From NCBI GenBank assembly GCA_025963635.1, contig JAOQAK010000064.1, positions 89,160-153,159 of the forward strand: a stretch of 64,000 nt of DNA. Direction: 5' to 3'. Position numbers and translations under genes: made by a program. The stretch's first letter is position 1, and every line of letters begins with the position of its first letter. Below the pieces are notes generated by a model, which searched no databases, was not told where the DNA came from, and worked only from the letters and a program-made list of their open reading frames with translations. Positions 1 to 9,342 of the stretch are shown in pieces. Origin of the DNA: Ferruginibacter sp. (GTDB taxonomy: Bacteria > Bacteroidota > Bacteroidia > Chitinophagales > Chitinophagaceae).

Positions 1-883
1 CTTTCAAACTCATCTCAAATTTCAATGCATAGCTTGAAAGAGGATCATCTAACCGGGCAGTGGGCACCCAGGTTGCTGAATTGGTATTCATTGATTTCTT
101 ACCGTCCCACCACGACCAGTCACCTGCATTAATAGCGGGAGAAACGATATGGGAATATTTGCCAATGCTTCCGGGAAACAATGTTGCATTATTGGTTATT
201 TCGTAAGAACCCCAACTGTAATTACCATCATCAAAAGTGGTGAGCATACCCGTTGTAAAATCATTGAATAATAAAACGGAAGTACCTGTACCATATGTGC
301 CTACTACCTTAAGCGGACCTCCCTGTGTAATGCCTGCCGGCACCGTAACGGTGATTTTTGTAATTCCCGAAACCGTGAAATTGGTGACTACTATATTGCC
401 CGGAAATATAATTTGTTTTGTGCCGTAAAAACTGCTTCCGTTGATCACAAGCGTACTTCCGGGAAGCGCCATTTCGTTTGACAGCGATGTAATGGTGGGC
501 ACCGGTGGTATAATATCAAACTTGTAAGTAACGGTACCGTTTAAAGTAACCACATCTACCGTATTTAATTTACCGGCCGGGATACTGTCCCAGGCAATAC
601 GGGGCACCCTTACCACCAGGTTGCTATCCGAAAACAGTCCTGAGTTGAAGCTTGCAGGGAATCCATTGAAAGATATCTGCGTGGTGGATGAAAGATTGGT
701 TCCCTGGATCACTACTATCTGGCCGGGCAGCGCCGCTGTTACCATGCTGTCGGGAGTAATTGCCCGTATTCGTCTTATCGAAGGAGCTCCCGCACTATTG
801 TCTTTTTTACACCCGGCGATAGCAAAGATGCTGGTGACTGCTATAAGAAGCAGCAATTGATAAAGCCTTTTATATTGTAACAT
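1..883 (-). CDS. IPT/TIG-domain surface glycan-binding lipoprotein (partial, runs off left edge)
   Basis: Minus-strand reading frame opening with ATG at 883 and still open at base 1, so the 3' part lies outside the window. The N-terminus (MLQYKRLYQLLLLIAVTSIF then AIAGCKK) is a signal peptide with a lipobox (IAGC), so a lipid-anchored outer-membrane protein is expected. Two IPT/TIG-like beta-sandwich modules follow, about residues 35-120 and 125-205, with typical phrases such as 'PGQIVVIQGTNL' and 'PGSTLVINGSSFYG'. After them comes a Trp-rich stretch (GDWSWWDGKK) that may begin the glycan-binding domain. It follows SusD by 32 bp in the same direction, the usual place of a SusE/SGBP-type protein that captures glycan at the cell surface. 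Family and role are inferred from architecture and position; the ligand is not shown. Confidence 0.8.
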   Translation of the reverse strand, partial: MLQYKRLYQLLLLIAVTSIFAIAGCKKDNSAGAPSIRRIRAITPDSMVTAALPGQIVVIQGTNLSSTTQISFNGFPASFNSGLFSDSNLVVRVPRIAWDSIPAGKLNTVDVVTLNGTVTYKFDIIPPVPTITSLSNEMALPGSTLVINGSSFYGTKQIIFPGNIVVTNFTVSGITKITVTVPAGITQGGPLKVVGTYGTGTSVLLFNDFTTGMLTTFDDGNYSWGSYEITNNATLFPGSIGKYSHIVSPAINAGDWSWWDGKKSMNTNSATWVPTARLDDPLSSYALKFEMSLK

Positions 884-915
884 GTTGTTGAATTTAACGT
901 TGATGAAAAAAATTA

Positions 916-2535
916 CTATGGCAGTTTACTGAAGTCAAACGCTACAGGTGGCTGAGACAACTGTGGCGCGGCTATTAACTCTGCTTCAGGATAAGGCAGG
1001 TAAACAGTTTGTGCATTTACGGGGAAATAAGCGGGCGTATACACAACCGTCCAGGTTCTTGGACTTGAACCTGCATTGTAGTTAATGGTATAATTACCCT
1101 TGTCCTGCGCTGCTGTGTATGCGGTTGCTTTTGCCGGGTTGAAATAATACAGGCGCATGATCTCGTACCATGCGTTTCCCTCCAGTGCAGTTTCAACTCT
1201 TTTCTCCTGGAAAATATCATCGAATGTAATGGACGTCATATCAGCCAAACCGGCTCTTTTGCGAACTGCATTGAAATACTTCAATGCTTCGGCATCAGAA
1301 GTACTGGCGTTGTTGCCCATAATGGCCTCTGCATAAATCAGGTACACTTCAGCCAGGCGCATCATATAAGTATTGATATAAGCTGCCATGAAGGCGCCTT
1401 TTCCCGCATTATCAGCAGGAGAACCCACTACGTATTTTTTTATGTTGGCGATATAGTTAGCGGTAACCGTGGTACCTCCGTCTTTTTGATTGAGTTCAGG
1501 ATACACATCTCCCTGGAACATGATCGTTTGTTTTCTACGCATTGAATCGGCGGGATGGGTAATGAAATATTTAACCAGGTCAGCAGATCCACCTTGTGCA
1601 GAACCCCAGCCGTCACCGGTTTGAGTGATCTTGGGATCAAAAGCCACATAAGCCTGGAAAGAATTGTTAATACCCCAGGGCGATGCATTGGGCATCCATT
1701 GCAAAGCAAAAAGACTTTCAGTATTGTTATTGGAACTATTGTTGGTTGCGCTTTTGAAAAGATCTGCATAATTCGGCAGCAGAGCGTAGGCACTGTTGTG
1801 GATTACATCACCTGCATAATATTTGGCGCTATCGAGATCGCTTTGATTGCGTGCACCGGCAGTTTTGCCCAGGCCTGCCCTTGTGAGGTACATTCTCGCC
1901 AGCATGCCTTCAGCAGAGAACTTGGTGATACGGCCCTGTTGATAAGGTGCAGCAGGTAAATTGTCAGCAGCAAACCTTAAATCCAGGATAATAAACTGCC
2001 ATACGCTTTCGAGTGTGTTGCGTGTGCTTGAATTATCCAGCTGGCCTATATTGTCATAAATAATAGGTACGGCACCCCAATAATTCACCAGGTTAAAATA
2101 TCCCATGGCACGCATAAAACGGCATTCCGCGATACCCACGTTTTTGGCGGCTGCGGAAGCAGTACTTCCGGTTGCGTTCTTAATGCCCTGCATGGTCAAA
2201 TTGCTTTGTGCAATGATTTTGTAGAAAGATTTATAGCCAGGTAAAAGCGTGCCTTGATCGGTTGCAGATGGTGCAAAACGGATATATGCGGTGCGGTCAT
2301 TTGAATTTAGATTGCCGCCTCTCGCTTCGCCAAAAGCCATGAAGGCTTTATCGTTGTAATCGAACCAGACAATATTATATAACGGCCCAGTACCCGCCAT
2401 TATCTCCGCATCTGTTTTATAAAAGTTGCCGGAGGTTACCTGGTCAATCGGCGGCTTCGTGAGGAAGTCCTTTTTGCAACTTTGGGTTACCGCAAGTACT
2501 GCGATAATAATTGAATATTTTATAATCAGTTTCAT
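916..2535 (-). CDS. SusD/RagB-family nutrient-binding outer-membrane lipoprotein
   Basis: 539 residues, the normal SusD length. The N-terminus (MKLIIKYSIIIAVLAVTQSC, then KKDFLTKPP) is a lipoprotein signal followed by the familiar SusD opening in which 'FL..PP' comes right after the lipidated Cys. The body has the SusD pattern of TPR-like helices, 'AECRFMRAMGYFNLVNYWG' near residue 135 and 'RLAEVYLIYAEAIM' near 390, and a C-terminal 'PYPEAELIAAP' segment. SusD proteins cap the TonB-dependent SusC barrel and bind oligosaccharides at the cell surface. It lies 21 bp downstream of SusC and upstream of the glycan-binding lipoprotein, clearly one operon. Substrate unknown from this protein alone; the GH31 upstream points to a xylosylated glycan. 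Confidence 0.95.
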   Translation of the reverse strand: MKLIIKYSIIIAVLAVTQSCKKDFLTKPPIDQVTSGNFYKTDAEIMAGTGPLYNIVWFDYNDKAFMAFGEARGGNLNSNDRTAYIRFAPSATDQGTLLPGYKSFYKIIAQSNLTMQGIKNATGSTASAAAKNVGIAECRFMRAMGYFNLVNYWGAVPIIYDNIGQLDNSSTRNTLESVWQFIILDLRFAADNLPAAPYQQGRITKFSAEGMLARMYLTRAGLGKTAGARNQSDLDSAKYYAGDVIHNSAYALLPNYADLFKSATNNSSNNNTESLFALQWMPNASPWGINNSFQAYVAFDPKITQTGDGWGSAQGGSADLVKYFITHPADSMRRKQTIMFQGDVYPELNQKDGGTTVTANYIANIKKYVVGSPADNAGKGAFMAAYINTYMMRLAEVYLIYAEAIMGNNASTSDAEALKYFNAVRKRAGLADMTSITFDDIFQEKRVETALEGNAWYEIMRLYYFNPAKATAYTAAQDKGNYTINYNAGSSPRTWTVVYTPAYFPVNAQTVYLPYPEAELIAAPQLSQPPVAFDFSKLP

Positions 2536-2556
2536 AATAATTTAAATTTAAGAAGG

Positions 2557-5500
2557 TTAAAAATCAGCAACGACGTTGAAAGTATACATCCTCACATTGG
2601 GATAGCGGCCTGCATCCAAACCAACCATCAATGTACCACCGGAACTGGTCATACCTACTTCCGGGTCGTATCCTTTGTATTTGGTGATCGTTAAAAGATT
2701 CTGAACATTCATTGCTAAGCGGATCCCTTTGATACCCACTTTCGCAACCAGGCGTGTAGGCACCCTGTAACTGAGAGATACATTTTTTACCCGTACATAA
2801 GTTCCATCTTCAACATCCCATTGATTGATACGGTTGTTGCCACTCGGGTCTCCGGGCGCAATTCGTGGAATCTGGTAACCAGGGTTGGTAAGGGTAACAG
2901 AAGTACTATCTACTTGCTTGTAACTGCTCGGCATTCCAAAATTGGCAACGGATTTCAGATAATTTCCGTAGGTACCATTTCCAATTTCACTCTGGTAGCG
3001 TGAATAATTTAAGATATCGCCACCTATAGAACCAATGACGAAGATATTCAGGTCAAATTCTTTGTATGTAAACGAGTTGTTGAACCCAAAGGTGAACTTA
3101 GGCCAAGGATTACCGATCACATGCCGGTCGTACTGGTCGATGAATCCATCAGGTTTGCCATTAGGTCCGCTGATGTCTTTAAATTTGATATCACCTACCC
3201 AGGTACCGCCGGGTCCAACAGTCATTACCCTGTTAGAAGTTTGAATGGCGTGCGTAGTGATGTCCGTATAATCTTTAAATAAACCTTCGGCTGTGTAGCC
3301 GGTCATCATACTAACAGACTGGCCAACTTCTGATAAGAAATAAGCACTTCCGTTAATGGTATTGATGGGTGTGAGCAGTTTGGTGATCTTGTTCCTGTCT
3401 ACAGATACATTCACACCGGTTTTCCAGGTGAATTGCTTGTTTTGAACATTAGTAGTATTGATGGTTACCCCGAAGCCCTTGCTCTGCATAGATCCTACAT
3501 TGGTAGTAGGCCATTGAACATACCCTGCCGAATAAGAGATATCACCGCCGTACAAATATGCATGCGGGTTAACGGTTAATAATTTGTCTGCATTTTTTGT
3601 GTATGCATCAGCAATCACTTCTATCCGGTTGTTTAACATGTGCAGGTCAAATCCTACATTCACTGTTTTATCAACTTCCCATTGCATAAACGGATTCGAG
3701 AAGTTCTGAGATAAGAAACCTGTTCCCCAGCCTGTTGGTACCGACTGCAAAACTGCATAATATCCTGAAGCGTTTGAATTACCATTGGCACCATACTCTA
3801 CCCTCAACTTGAGGTCGTTGATGGCTGGTATGGACTGCATAAAATTTTCCTGTGAGATGCGCCATGCAGCGGATACAGCGGGGAAATTACCCCAACGTTT
3901 TGCTTCTCCGAACACAGAAGAACCATCATAACGATCTGTAGCCTGTAAAATATAGCGATCGTTATAAACATATACGGCCCTTCCAAAATAAGATTCTTTT
4001 GAACCACCATTGCTTTTTGAGCTATTGGCAATGGAAGTCGTCTGGTCTCCACCAGATAATTCCTGGATGGTATTGGTTACAAAATTTTGGCGCGAGCCAC
4101 TCAGGCCGTCTCCGCCATAGGCAGAGGCTTCATGTGCGGCCATAGCGCTGATACTGTGTTTCCCCACCTTCGTATCGTATTGAAGCCGGGTATTGAAATT
4201 CCACCAGAAATTGGTATTTGACGCCCTTGTTGAAACTGTTGTAGCGTTAACCAACCCATTAAACTGGTAAGATGGATGAAAAGTATTGTTATTGGAATAC
4301 TGAAGGCTTGTGTTTCCTTCATTATGGAATACAAGACCTTTGAGTAAGGTAATATCGGCATATGCTCCGCCGATGATAGCTGTAGATTTATTAAAGTCAT
4401 TGTTAATGCTGGCAAGAGCAAGCGGGTTGGAAAACTGGTATTGTGTATTGGCCGGACCGCCCCAGCTTCCGTCTACATTCTTCACCGGGATAGATGGATT
4501 TTGCTGAATCGCCAAAGTAATCATACCTGCATTGGAGGTAGTTACTTTTTCATTGGTGCGGTTAAGACTTAAGTTAGTTCCTATCTTTAACCATTTACGG
4601 GTTTGGTTGTCAAGGTTCAAACGCATAGACGCCCTGGTAAAACCCGAGCCCGGAGCAATCCCTTCCTGGTTAAAATATTCGCCTGAAAGATAGAAAGTGG
4701 TTTTGTCTGTACCACCGCTAAGCGACAGCTGATGTTTTTGTAATAATGAGCGGCGAAACATCGCTTCCTGCCAGTTGTTGCCGGGTCCCAGTACGGAAGG
4801 ATCTGCGAAAGTTGAATCAGAAGCAGTACCACCGGCTTTTTGAATCTCATTGCGGTAGGTTGCATATTCCTTCAGGTTCATCACCGGAATATATTTAGGT
4901 TGATCCTGTATGGTTACCTGGGCACTATAAGAAATTTTTGTTTCACCCGCCTTTCCCCTTTTTGTTGTGATCATTACTACGCCACCTGCGCCTACTGCAC
5001 CAAAAATAGCAGTGGCAGAAGGTCCCTGTAAAACGCTCATGCTTTCGATATCATCCGGGTTGATACCGGACAATAAATTGGAACCAGTTCCATTACCTGG
5101 CCTCATCTGAACACCATCAATAACGTATAAAGGCTGAACGGAACCTGTAAGTGAACTGATGCCCCTGATAATTACAGAACTGGCAGCGCCGGGCTGACCG
5201 CTATTGGAAGTTACATACACATTGGCGGCCCTGCCCTGTAAAGCCTGGTCGAGCGTAGTATTTACTGTCTTAGCGATATCTGCGGCACTTACCGATACCT
5301 GTGAGCTACTCAGGTCAGTTTTCTTCATTTTACCGTACCCAACAATTACCACCTCATCCATTTTACCGTAATCTTCTGCAAGCGATACGGATACCCTGGT
5401 GGTAGCATTGGTGACTTTAAAAGTTTGAGGGGTAAATCCAACAGAAGTAATGGTTAGGGTTTCTCCCGTGGCAGCATTGATAGTAAATTCTCCACTGCTG

Positions 5501-5694
5501 TTAGTGGCTACCGAATTACGGGTACCCCTTACGGTGATAGTAGCGTTACCAACTCCCTGGCCGGAAGCATTGGCAACTACTTTGCCGGTAATTTTTTTTG
5601 TTTCCTGTGCCATACTTTGTGTACTTAACAGGAGAAAGGAAATGCAGGTGCATAGCAGCACAATTATTTTCCTTTTCAGATTTCTTCTTTTCAT
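2557..5694 (-). CDS. SusC/RagA-family TonB-dependent outer-membrane transporter (no STN domain)
   Basis: 1045 residues. Signal peptide ending near 'STQSMAQ', then a carboxypeptidase-D regulatory-like domain (about 33-112, 'ITGKVVANASGQGVGNATITV'). Next is the plug domain with the SusC signatures 'VVIVGYGKMKKTDLSSS' and 'PLYVIDGVQMRPGN', and a long 22-strand barrel ending in the aromatic C-terminus 'FNVVADF'. It imports oligosaccharides across the outer membrane using TonB energy. Unlike the second SusC in this window it has no STN domain, so it is not expected to signal through an anti-sigma factor. It starts 52 bp downstream of the GH31 gene and 21 bp upstream of SusD, so GH31-susC-susD-SGBP probably form one transcript. 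Confidence 0.95.
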   Translation of the reverse strand: MKRRNLKRKIIVLLCTCISFLLLSTQSMAQETKKITGKVVANASGQGVGNATITVRGTRNSVATNSSGEFTINAATGETLTITSVGFTPQTFKVTNATTRVSVSLAEDYGKMDEVVIVGYGKMKKTDLSSSQVSVSAADIAKTVNTTLDQALQGRAANVYVTSNSGQPGAASSVIIRGISSLTGSVQPLYVIDGVQMRPGNGTGSNLLSGINPDDIESMSVLQGPSATAIFGAVGAGGVVMITTKRGKAGETKISYSAQVTIQDQPKYIPVMNLKEYATYRNEIQKAGGTASDSTFADPSVLGPGNNWQEAMFRRSLLQKHQLSLSGGTDKTTFYLSGEYFNQEGIAPGSGFTRASMRLNLDNQTRKWLKIGTNLSLNRTNEKVTTSNAGMITLAIQQNPSIPVKNVDGSWGGPANTQYQFSNPLALASINNDFNKSTAIIGGAYADITLLKGLVFHNEGNTSLQYSNNNTFHPSYQFNGLVNATTVSTRASNTNFWWNFNTRLQYDTKVGKHSISAMAAHEASAYGGDGLSGSRQNFVTNTIQELSGGDQTTSIANSSKSNGGSKESYFGRAVYVYNDRYILQATDRYDGSSVFGEAKRWGNFPAVSAAWRISQENFMQSIPAINDLKLRVEYGANGNSNASGYYAVLQSVPTGWGTGFLSQNFSNPFMQWEVDKTVNVGFDLHMLNNRIEVIADAYTKNADKLLTVNPHAYLYGGDISYSAGYVQWPTTNVGSMQSKGFGVTINTTNVQNKQFTWKTGVNVSVDRNKITKLLTPINTINGSAYFLSEVGQSVSMMTGYTAEGLFKDYTDITTHAIQTSNRVMTVGPGGTWVGDIKFKDISGPNGKPDGFIDQYDRHVIGNPWPKFTFGFNNSFTYKEFDLNIFVIGSIGGDILNYSRYQSEIGNGTYGNYLKSVANFGMPSSYKQVDSTSVTLTNPGYQIPRIAPGDPSGNNRINQWDVEDGTYVRVKNVSLSYRVPTRLVAKVGIKGIRLAMNVQNLLTITKYKGYDPEVGMTSSGGTLMVGLDAGRYPNVRMYTFNVVADF

Positions 5695-5746
5695 TTTTTA
5701 GCAATTGTTAGGGTTAAAAAAAATTGTGAATAGTAATTAGTGATCG

Positions 5747-8620
5747 TTATTGAAGATTTGAATTTATTTTCTTACCATAGTATTTCAGTACTGCTGCTGG
5801 TTTTATATTTTCCAGGTCAAGGGGCAGCGGCGCATCTTTTGTTACCAGGATGATATTAAAAGTCCGTTTTACCTGCATTCCGGTAAAGCTGCCTTTCCTT
5901 TCGTTGATGGTGATTGTTTTTGCAGCCTCGTTATAGTTGAATTGTATGGTGGCATAGCTGCCTGTTTCATAGTTGTAATTGGTATTTTCATCTTCATATA
6001 AAGTGAAAGCTGCATCCTTGCCTGCATATATATAGAGTGTGACGGGGTCTGCCTTTTTTTCAGCAGTGTATTCCATTGCCGGGCCATAAGGAATAATGGA
6101 ACCCTCTTTTACATACAAGGGCATTCTTTCAAGCGGTGCATCCGCTCTAATGGTTTGGCCGCCATTGACGAATTTTCCATCATACAAATTGTACCAGCCG
6201 GTATTGGCAGGTAAATAAACAGAACGGCTGCGTGCAGAATAATCGGTAACCGGATTTACGAGGATAGCCGGTCCGAACATATACTGATCACCAATGTTCT
6301 TAACCATTGTATCAGCAGCAAAATCCATTACCAGTGCCCGCATAATGGTGTAGTTCTGATGATAGGTTTCGCCGGCAAGTGAGTAGATATAAGGCATCAT
6401 GCGGTAGCGAAGCTTGTTGTAATATAACATGCTTTGATAAGCCGGATGGCCTTCGGGAGCTACATTGTAAATTTCACGGAAAGGAAACTGGCCATGTACG
6501 CGAAACAATGGGCAAAATGCTCCAAACTGGTACCAGCGGGTCATTTGTTCTCTCCATTCGTCCAGGTCTTTTCCCTGTGCATTTTCATAGCGCTTTTCAA
6601 CAGAGAACCCCCCGATATCGGTTGTCCAGTAAGGCAAGCCCGACATCGAAAAATTTAGTCCTGCCGGGATCTGATTTTTAAAATCTTCCCAACGGGAACC
6701 AATATCGCCGCTCCAGGTGGCAGCGGCATAGCGTTGCAAACCCGGGTAGGCTGATCTTGTTAAAATAAATACTCTTTTGGATGGATTGGTTGCTCGTTGG
6801 CCTTCATACACGCCTTTGGAATTTTGAAGCGGGAATGCATTAAAATATTTGGTAGATGAACCAATGGCAGTAGGTCCCATCAATTGCTTCCTTTTTTCAA
6901 CCGGAAGGTTACTGTGAATGTCCGGCTCTGTAGCATCCAGCCACCAGGCGTCTACACCTTTGGTATACAGGTTTTTGTTGACCAGGTTCCAGAAGCCTTT
7001 TCTTGCGGCAGCATTGAAGGCATCATAAAAAGTAGAAGTATACCCTTTCCCAATCCAATCTCTTTGCTGGTTAATGATGTTTCTTTTGTACAACCAACCA
7101 CTGTCATTGAACGCTTTATAATTGTCAATCCCTTCGTAAAATTTAGGCCATACGGAGATCATGAACTGGGTATGATATTTTTCGTGCAGTTCCTTTATCA
7201 TTCCTTCCGCATCGGGGAAACGGCTTTTATCAAACTCCTGGCTTCCCCATTTTTTTTCTTCCCAATAACTCCAGTCTTCCACGATATTATCCAGGGGAAT
7301 CTTCCGTTTTCTGAACTCGGCAACCGTGCTGAGGATTTCCTCCTGTGTTTTATATCTTTCCCTGCTTTGCCAAAAACCAAAAGCCCATTTTGGTAGCATC
7401 GTTGCTTTGCCGGTAAGCTCGCGGTATCCGCCGATCACTTCATCTATATTTCTACCATACACGAAGTAATAATCTAACTTGCTGCCGGCTTCAGATCTGA
7501 ACCCATATTCATTTTTATTATCATCCTGCAATGGGTTAAGCCATTTGCAGGAGAGGTAAGATTCTCCGCCATCAGGGTTCCATTCTATTTTGAATGCATG
7601 TTTTTCACCTTTTGTAAAGAATACCTCTACCAGCGAGGTTCCTGCATTCCACGACTGGCGCCATTTATTTGCCACGAGTTTTCCGTCGATCCAAAATTTT
7701 ACGTAACCGGCAGATTTCAGTAAAAAATGATGAATACCAGTAAAATCGGATGACACGGAGCCTTCATAGTGTACTGCGCTTACATCTTTTAGTAACACGC
7801 CCTCGGGCATATTTTTTAAGGAGGGAATATCATTGTACTCAATTTCTGATTCTGCCCGGGTAGTGATCACCCTGGCTGGATTGGCTTTACTATAATACGT
7901 TGCAGTAAGCCAGCCCTGGTCGCCAGTGGAAGAAAACAATTTCAACGTAGCCAGGGGGTCGTATTCACGGCTATCGATTACTTTGGTGATGGAATAATTG
8001 TCCCAAAGGATGCCATAATTTTTGCTCGACACCAGGAACGGGATTGCCACCGTCGAATTATACTGGGTGAGGTCTACCTGTGTGTTGCGGTAATTCATCA
8101 CACCATTCTGGTGCTGGCCAAGCCCGTAAAATGCCTCACCTGGAACGGATTGGAAGTACTGGCTCACTTCATAAGACTGTTCGCCATCAACTATATTACC
8201 CTTTAAAACTTTACCGCCCCCCTTGATCTCCTGTAAAATGGGATTGCCATTTTTATCCGTGAAGCTTATTTCACCGGTATTCAGGATCACTTTCGCCTGT
8301 AGATATTCAGTAGATAATACCACCGCATCCTCTGATTCATTCACCTCCCATTTAACCGGGCTCCACTTCTTTTCCTCGATCATCAGGCTGTTATCAACCG
8401 TAAAGCTGTCGATGGGTGATGCGGAAACATGAATGATCCGTTCAGTCACCACCTGCAATTTTATTAGCCGCGGAGAATTTTTCCGTTTCTCTTTAATATT
8501 AATAAGGATGCCATTTTCCAGTTTGGTAAAGGCGACAGGTGGTTTTGAAGCTGTTAATACAAAAACTAACAGGGAAGAAATAAAGAATGCAGACAGGTGG
8601 AAGGTTATTTTTCTTAGCAT
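5747..8620 (-). CDS. GH31 alpha-glycosidase with PA14 insert, probable alpha-xylosidase
   Basis: The frame is open to an ATG at 8725, but the ATG at 8620 (MLRKITFHLSAFFISSLLVF) gives a clean signal peptide and is preferred; 957 residues result. Order: N-terminal GH31 beta-sandwich, a PA14-like module (roughly residues 240-350, 'YEGSVSSDFTGIHHFLLKS', 'FWIDGKL'), the (beta/alpha)8 barrel, and C-terminal beta domains. The likely nucleophile is the first Asp of 'WLDATEPD' (about D562) and the acid/base the Asp of 'TWSGDIG' (about D639). A PA14 insert in GH31 is known from xyloglucan-active alpha-xylosidases such as CjXyl31A, so removal of xylose from xyloglucan oligosaccharides in the periplasm is the best guess. 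Alpha-glucosidase activity cannot be excluded. First gene of the SusCD operon. Confidence 0.88.
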   Translation of the reverse strand: MLRKITFHLSAFFISSLLVFVLTASKPPVAFTKLENGILINIKEKRKNSPRLIKLQVVTERIIHVSASPIDSFTVDNSLMIEEKKWSPVKWEVNESEDAVVLSTEYLQAKVILNTGEISFTDKNGNPILQEIKGGGKVLKGNIVDGEQSYEVSQYFQSVPGEAFYGLGQHQNGVMNYRNTQVDLTQYNSTVAIPFLVSSKNYGILWDNYSITKVIDSREYDPLATLKLFSSTGDQGWLTATYYSKANPARVITTRAESEIEYNDIPSLKNMPEGVLLKDVSAVHYEGSVSSDFTGIHHFLLKSAGYVKFWIDGKLVANKWRQSWNAGTSLVEVFFTKGEKHAFKIEWNPDGGESYLSCKWLNPLQDDNKNEYGFRSEAGSKLDYYFVYGRNIDEVIGGYRELTGKATMLPKWAFGFWQSRERYKTQEEILSTVAEFRKRKIPLDNIVEDWSYWEEKKWGSQEFDKSRFPDAEGMIKELHEKYHTQFMISVWPKFYEGIDNYKAFNDSGWLYKRNIINQQRDWIGKGYTSTFYDAFNAAARKGFWNLVNKNLYTKGVDAWWLDATEPDIHSNLPVEKRKQLMGPTAIGSSTKYFNAFPLQNSKGVYEGQRATNPSKRVFILTRSAYPGLQRYAAATWSGDIGSRWEDFKNQIPAGLNFSMSGLPYWTTDIGGFSVEKRYENAQGKDLDEWREQMTRWYQFGAFCPLFRVHGQFPFREIYNVAPEGHPAYQSMLYYNKLRYRMMPYIYSLAGETYHQNYTIMRALVMDFAADTMVKNIGDQYMFGPAILVNPVTDYSARSRSVYLPANTGWYNLYDGKFVNGGQTIRADAPLERMPLYVKEGSIIPYGPAMEYTAEKKADPVTLYIYAGKDAAFTLYEDENTNYNYETGSYATIQFNYNEAAKTITINERKGSFTGMQVKRTFNIILVTKDAPLPLDLENIKPAAVLKYYGKKINSNLQ

Positions 8621-8744
8621 AGCGTCGTTCAGTTTTCGGTCGTTTGGGATACAAATTGTATTGCGGACGAGTTGTTTTTTGGAGACATAAAGGTAGATGG
8701 GCGGGAATTTAGAGGGGGTAGGCATATGTTTATAATCAGGTGTG

Positions 8745-8771
8745 CATTTGATAAGGGTACGGTATCAAATG
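8745..8771. promoter_or_regulatory. 9-bp inverted repeat upstream of the GH31 operon, candidate operator
   Basis: CATTTGATA (8745-8753) and TATCAAATG (8763-8771) are perfect inverted arms around a 9-nt spacer, 125 bp upstream of the preferred GH31 start. It would lie 20 bp upstream of the ATG if the longer start at 8725 were used, which also argues for the shorter protein. The size and symmetry fit a dimeric repressor or activator site. Its function is inferred only. Confidence 0.4.
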
Positions 8772-9342
8772 ATAATTTGAAGGGATGGTTTTGATAACCA
8801 AGCCGCTATGCCCATGAGGAGAGGATTAAAAATAACCAGTGAAGGATAAATTATGAAAGAGAGGTGAATAGAGTGAAAGTTGAGTTGAAGAAAGCTTACT
8901 TATTCGGGCATCTTGAAGATCCGGGGATAGCAACTTTAACGGGCATTCCTGTCCGCAGCCCGACACTTCAACAAGGCTTAGCATGTTACATCGTGTAGAA
9001 TGTTTCCTTGCATCTACAAAAAGCCCAAATTACCTTGGCGACGTTGCCGTACGCTACGGAGAGTTCAAATTAGCTGCAGGCGTTTCCGTGTGCAGTTGGA
9101 ACTTTTCGTTGTAGTTACCCGCTAAAAACATCCAGGCAAAAGAGATGTCGCCGGTAGGCTCCGGGGTAACCAAACCTCACAGGTTTTAGAAACCTGTGAG
9201 GTTTTCGCTAACTACTTACAGTTGGTAGAAATTGTAATCTCGTTAATGTAGAGGTAAAGAAAAGATTACGGGATTGATACGGACTCAGATTCGGGAATAT
9301 GGTACGCTGCCGATCAAACACAAGGGAATGCTGCATCTATTA
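8772..9342. other. Gene-free spacer with a decayed coding fragment
   Basis: No convincing gene. On the minus strand 9176-9054 reads 'VTPEPTGDISFAWMFLAGNY' followed by 'NEKFQLHTETPAANLNSP' and a stop. It looks protein-like but has no start codon and is cut upstream by a TGA inside a hairpin element (9172-9204). It may be a remnant of a lost gene. The rest shows nothing recognisable. Confidence 0.35.
9172..9204. repeat. Perfect 15-bp inverted repeat (REP-like hairpin)
   Basis: AAACCTCACAGGTTT (9172-9186) and its exact complement AAACCTGTGAGGTTT (9190-9204) flank a 3-nt loop TAG. The stem would be very stable. There is no T-tract of the length expected for a terminator on either side, so a dispersed palindromic element is more likely than a terminator. 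It sits downstream of the type IX secreted protein gene. Confidence 0.7.
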
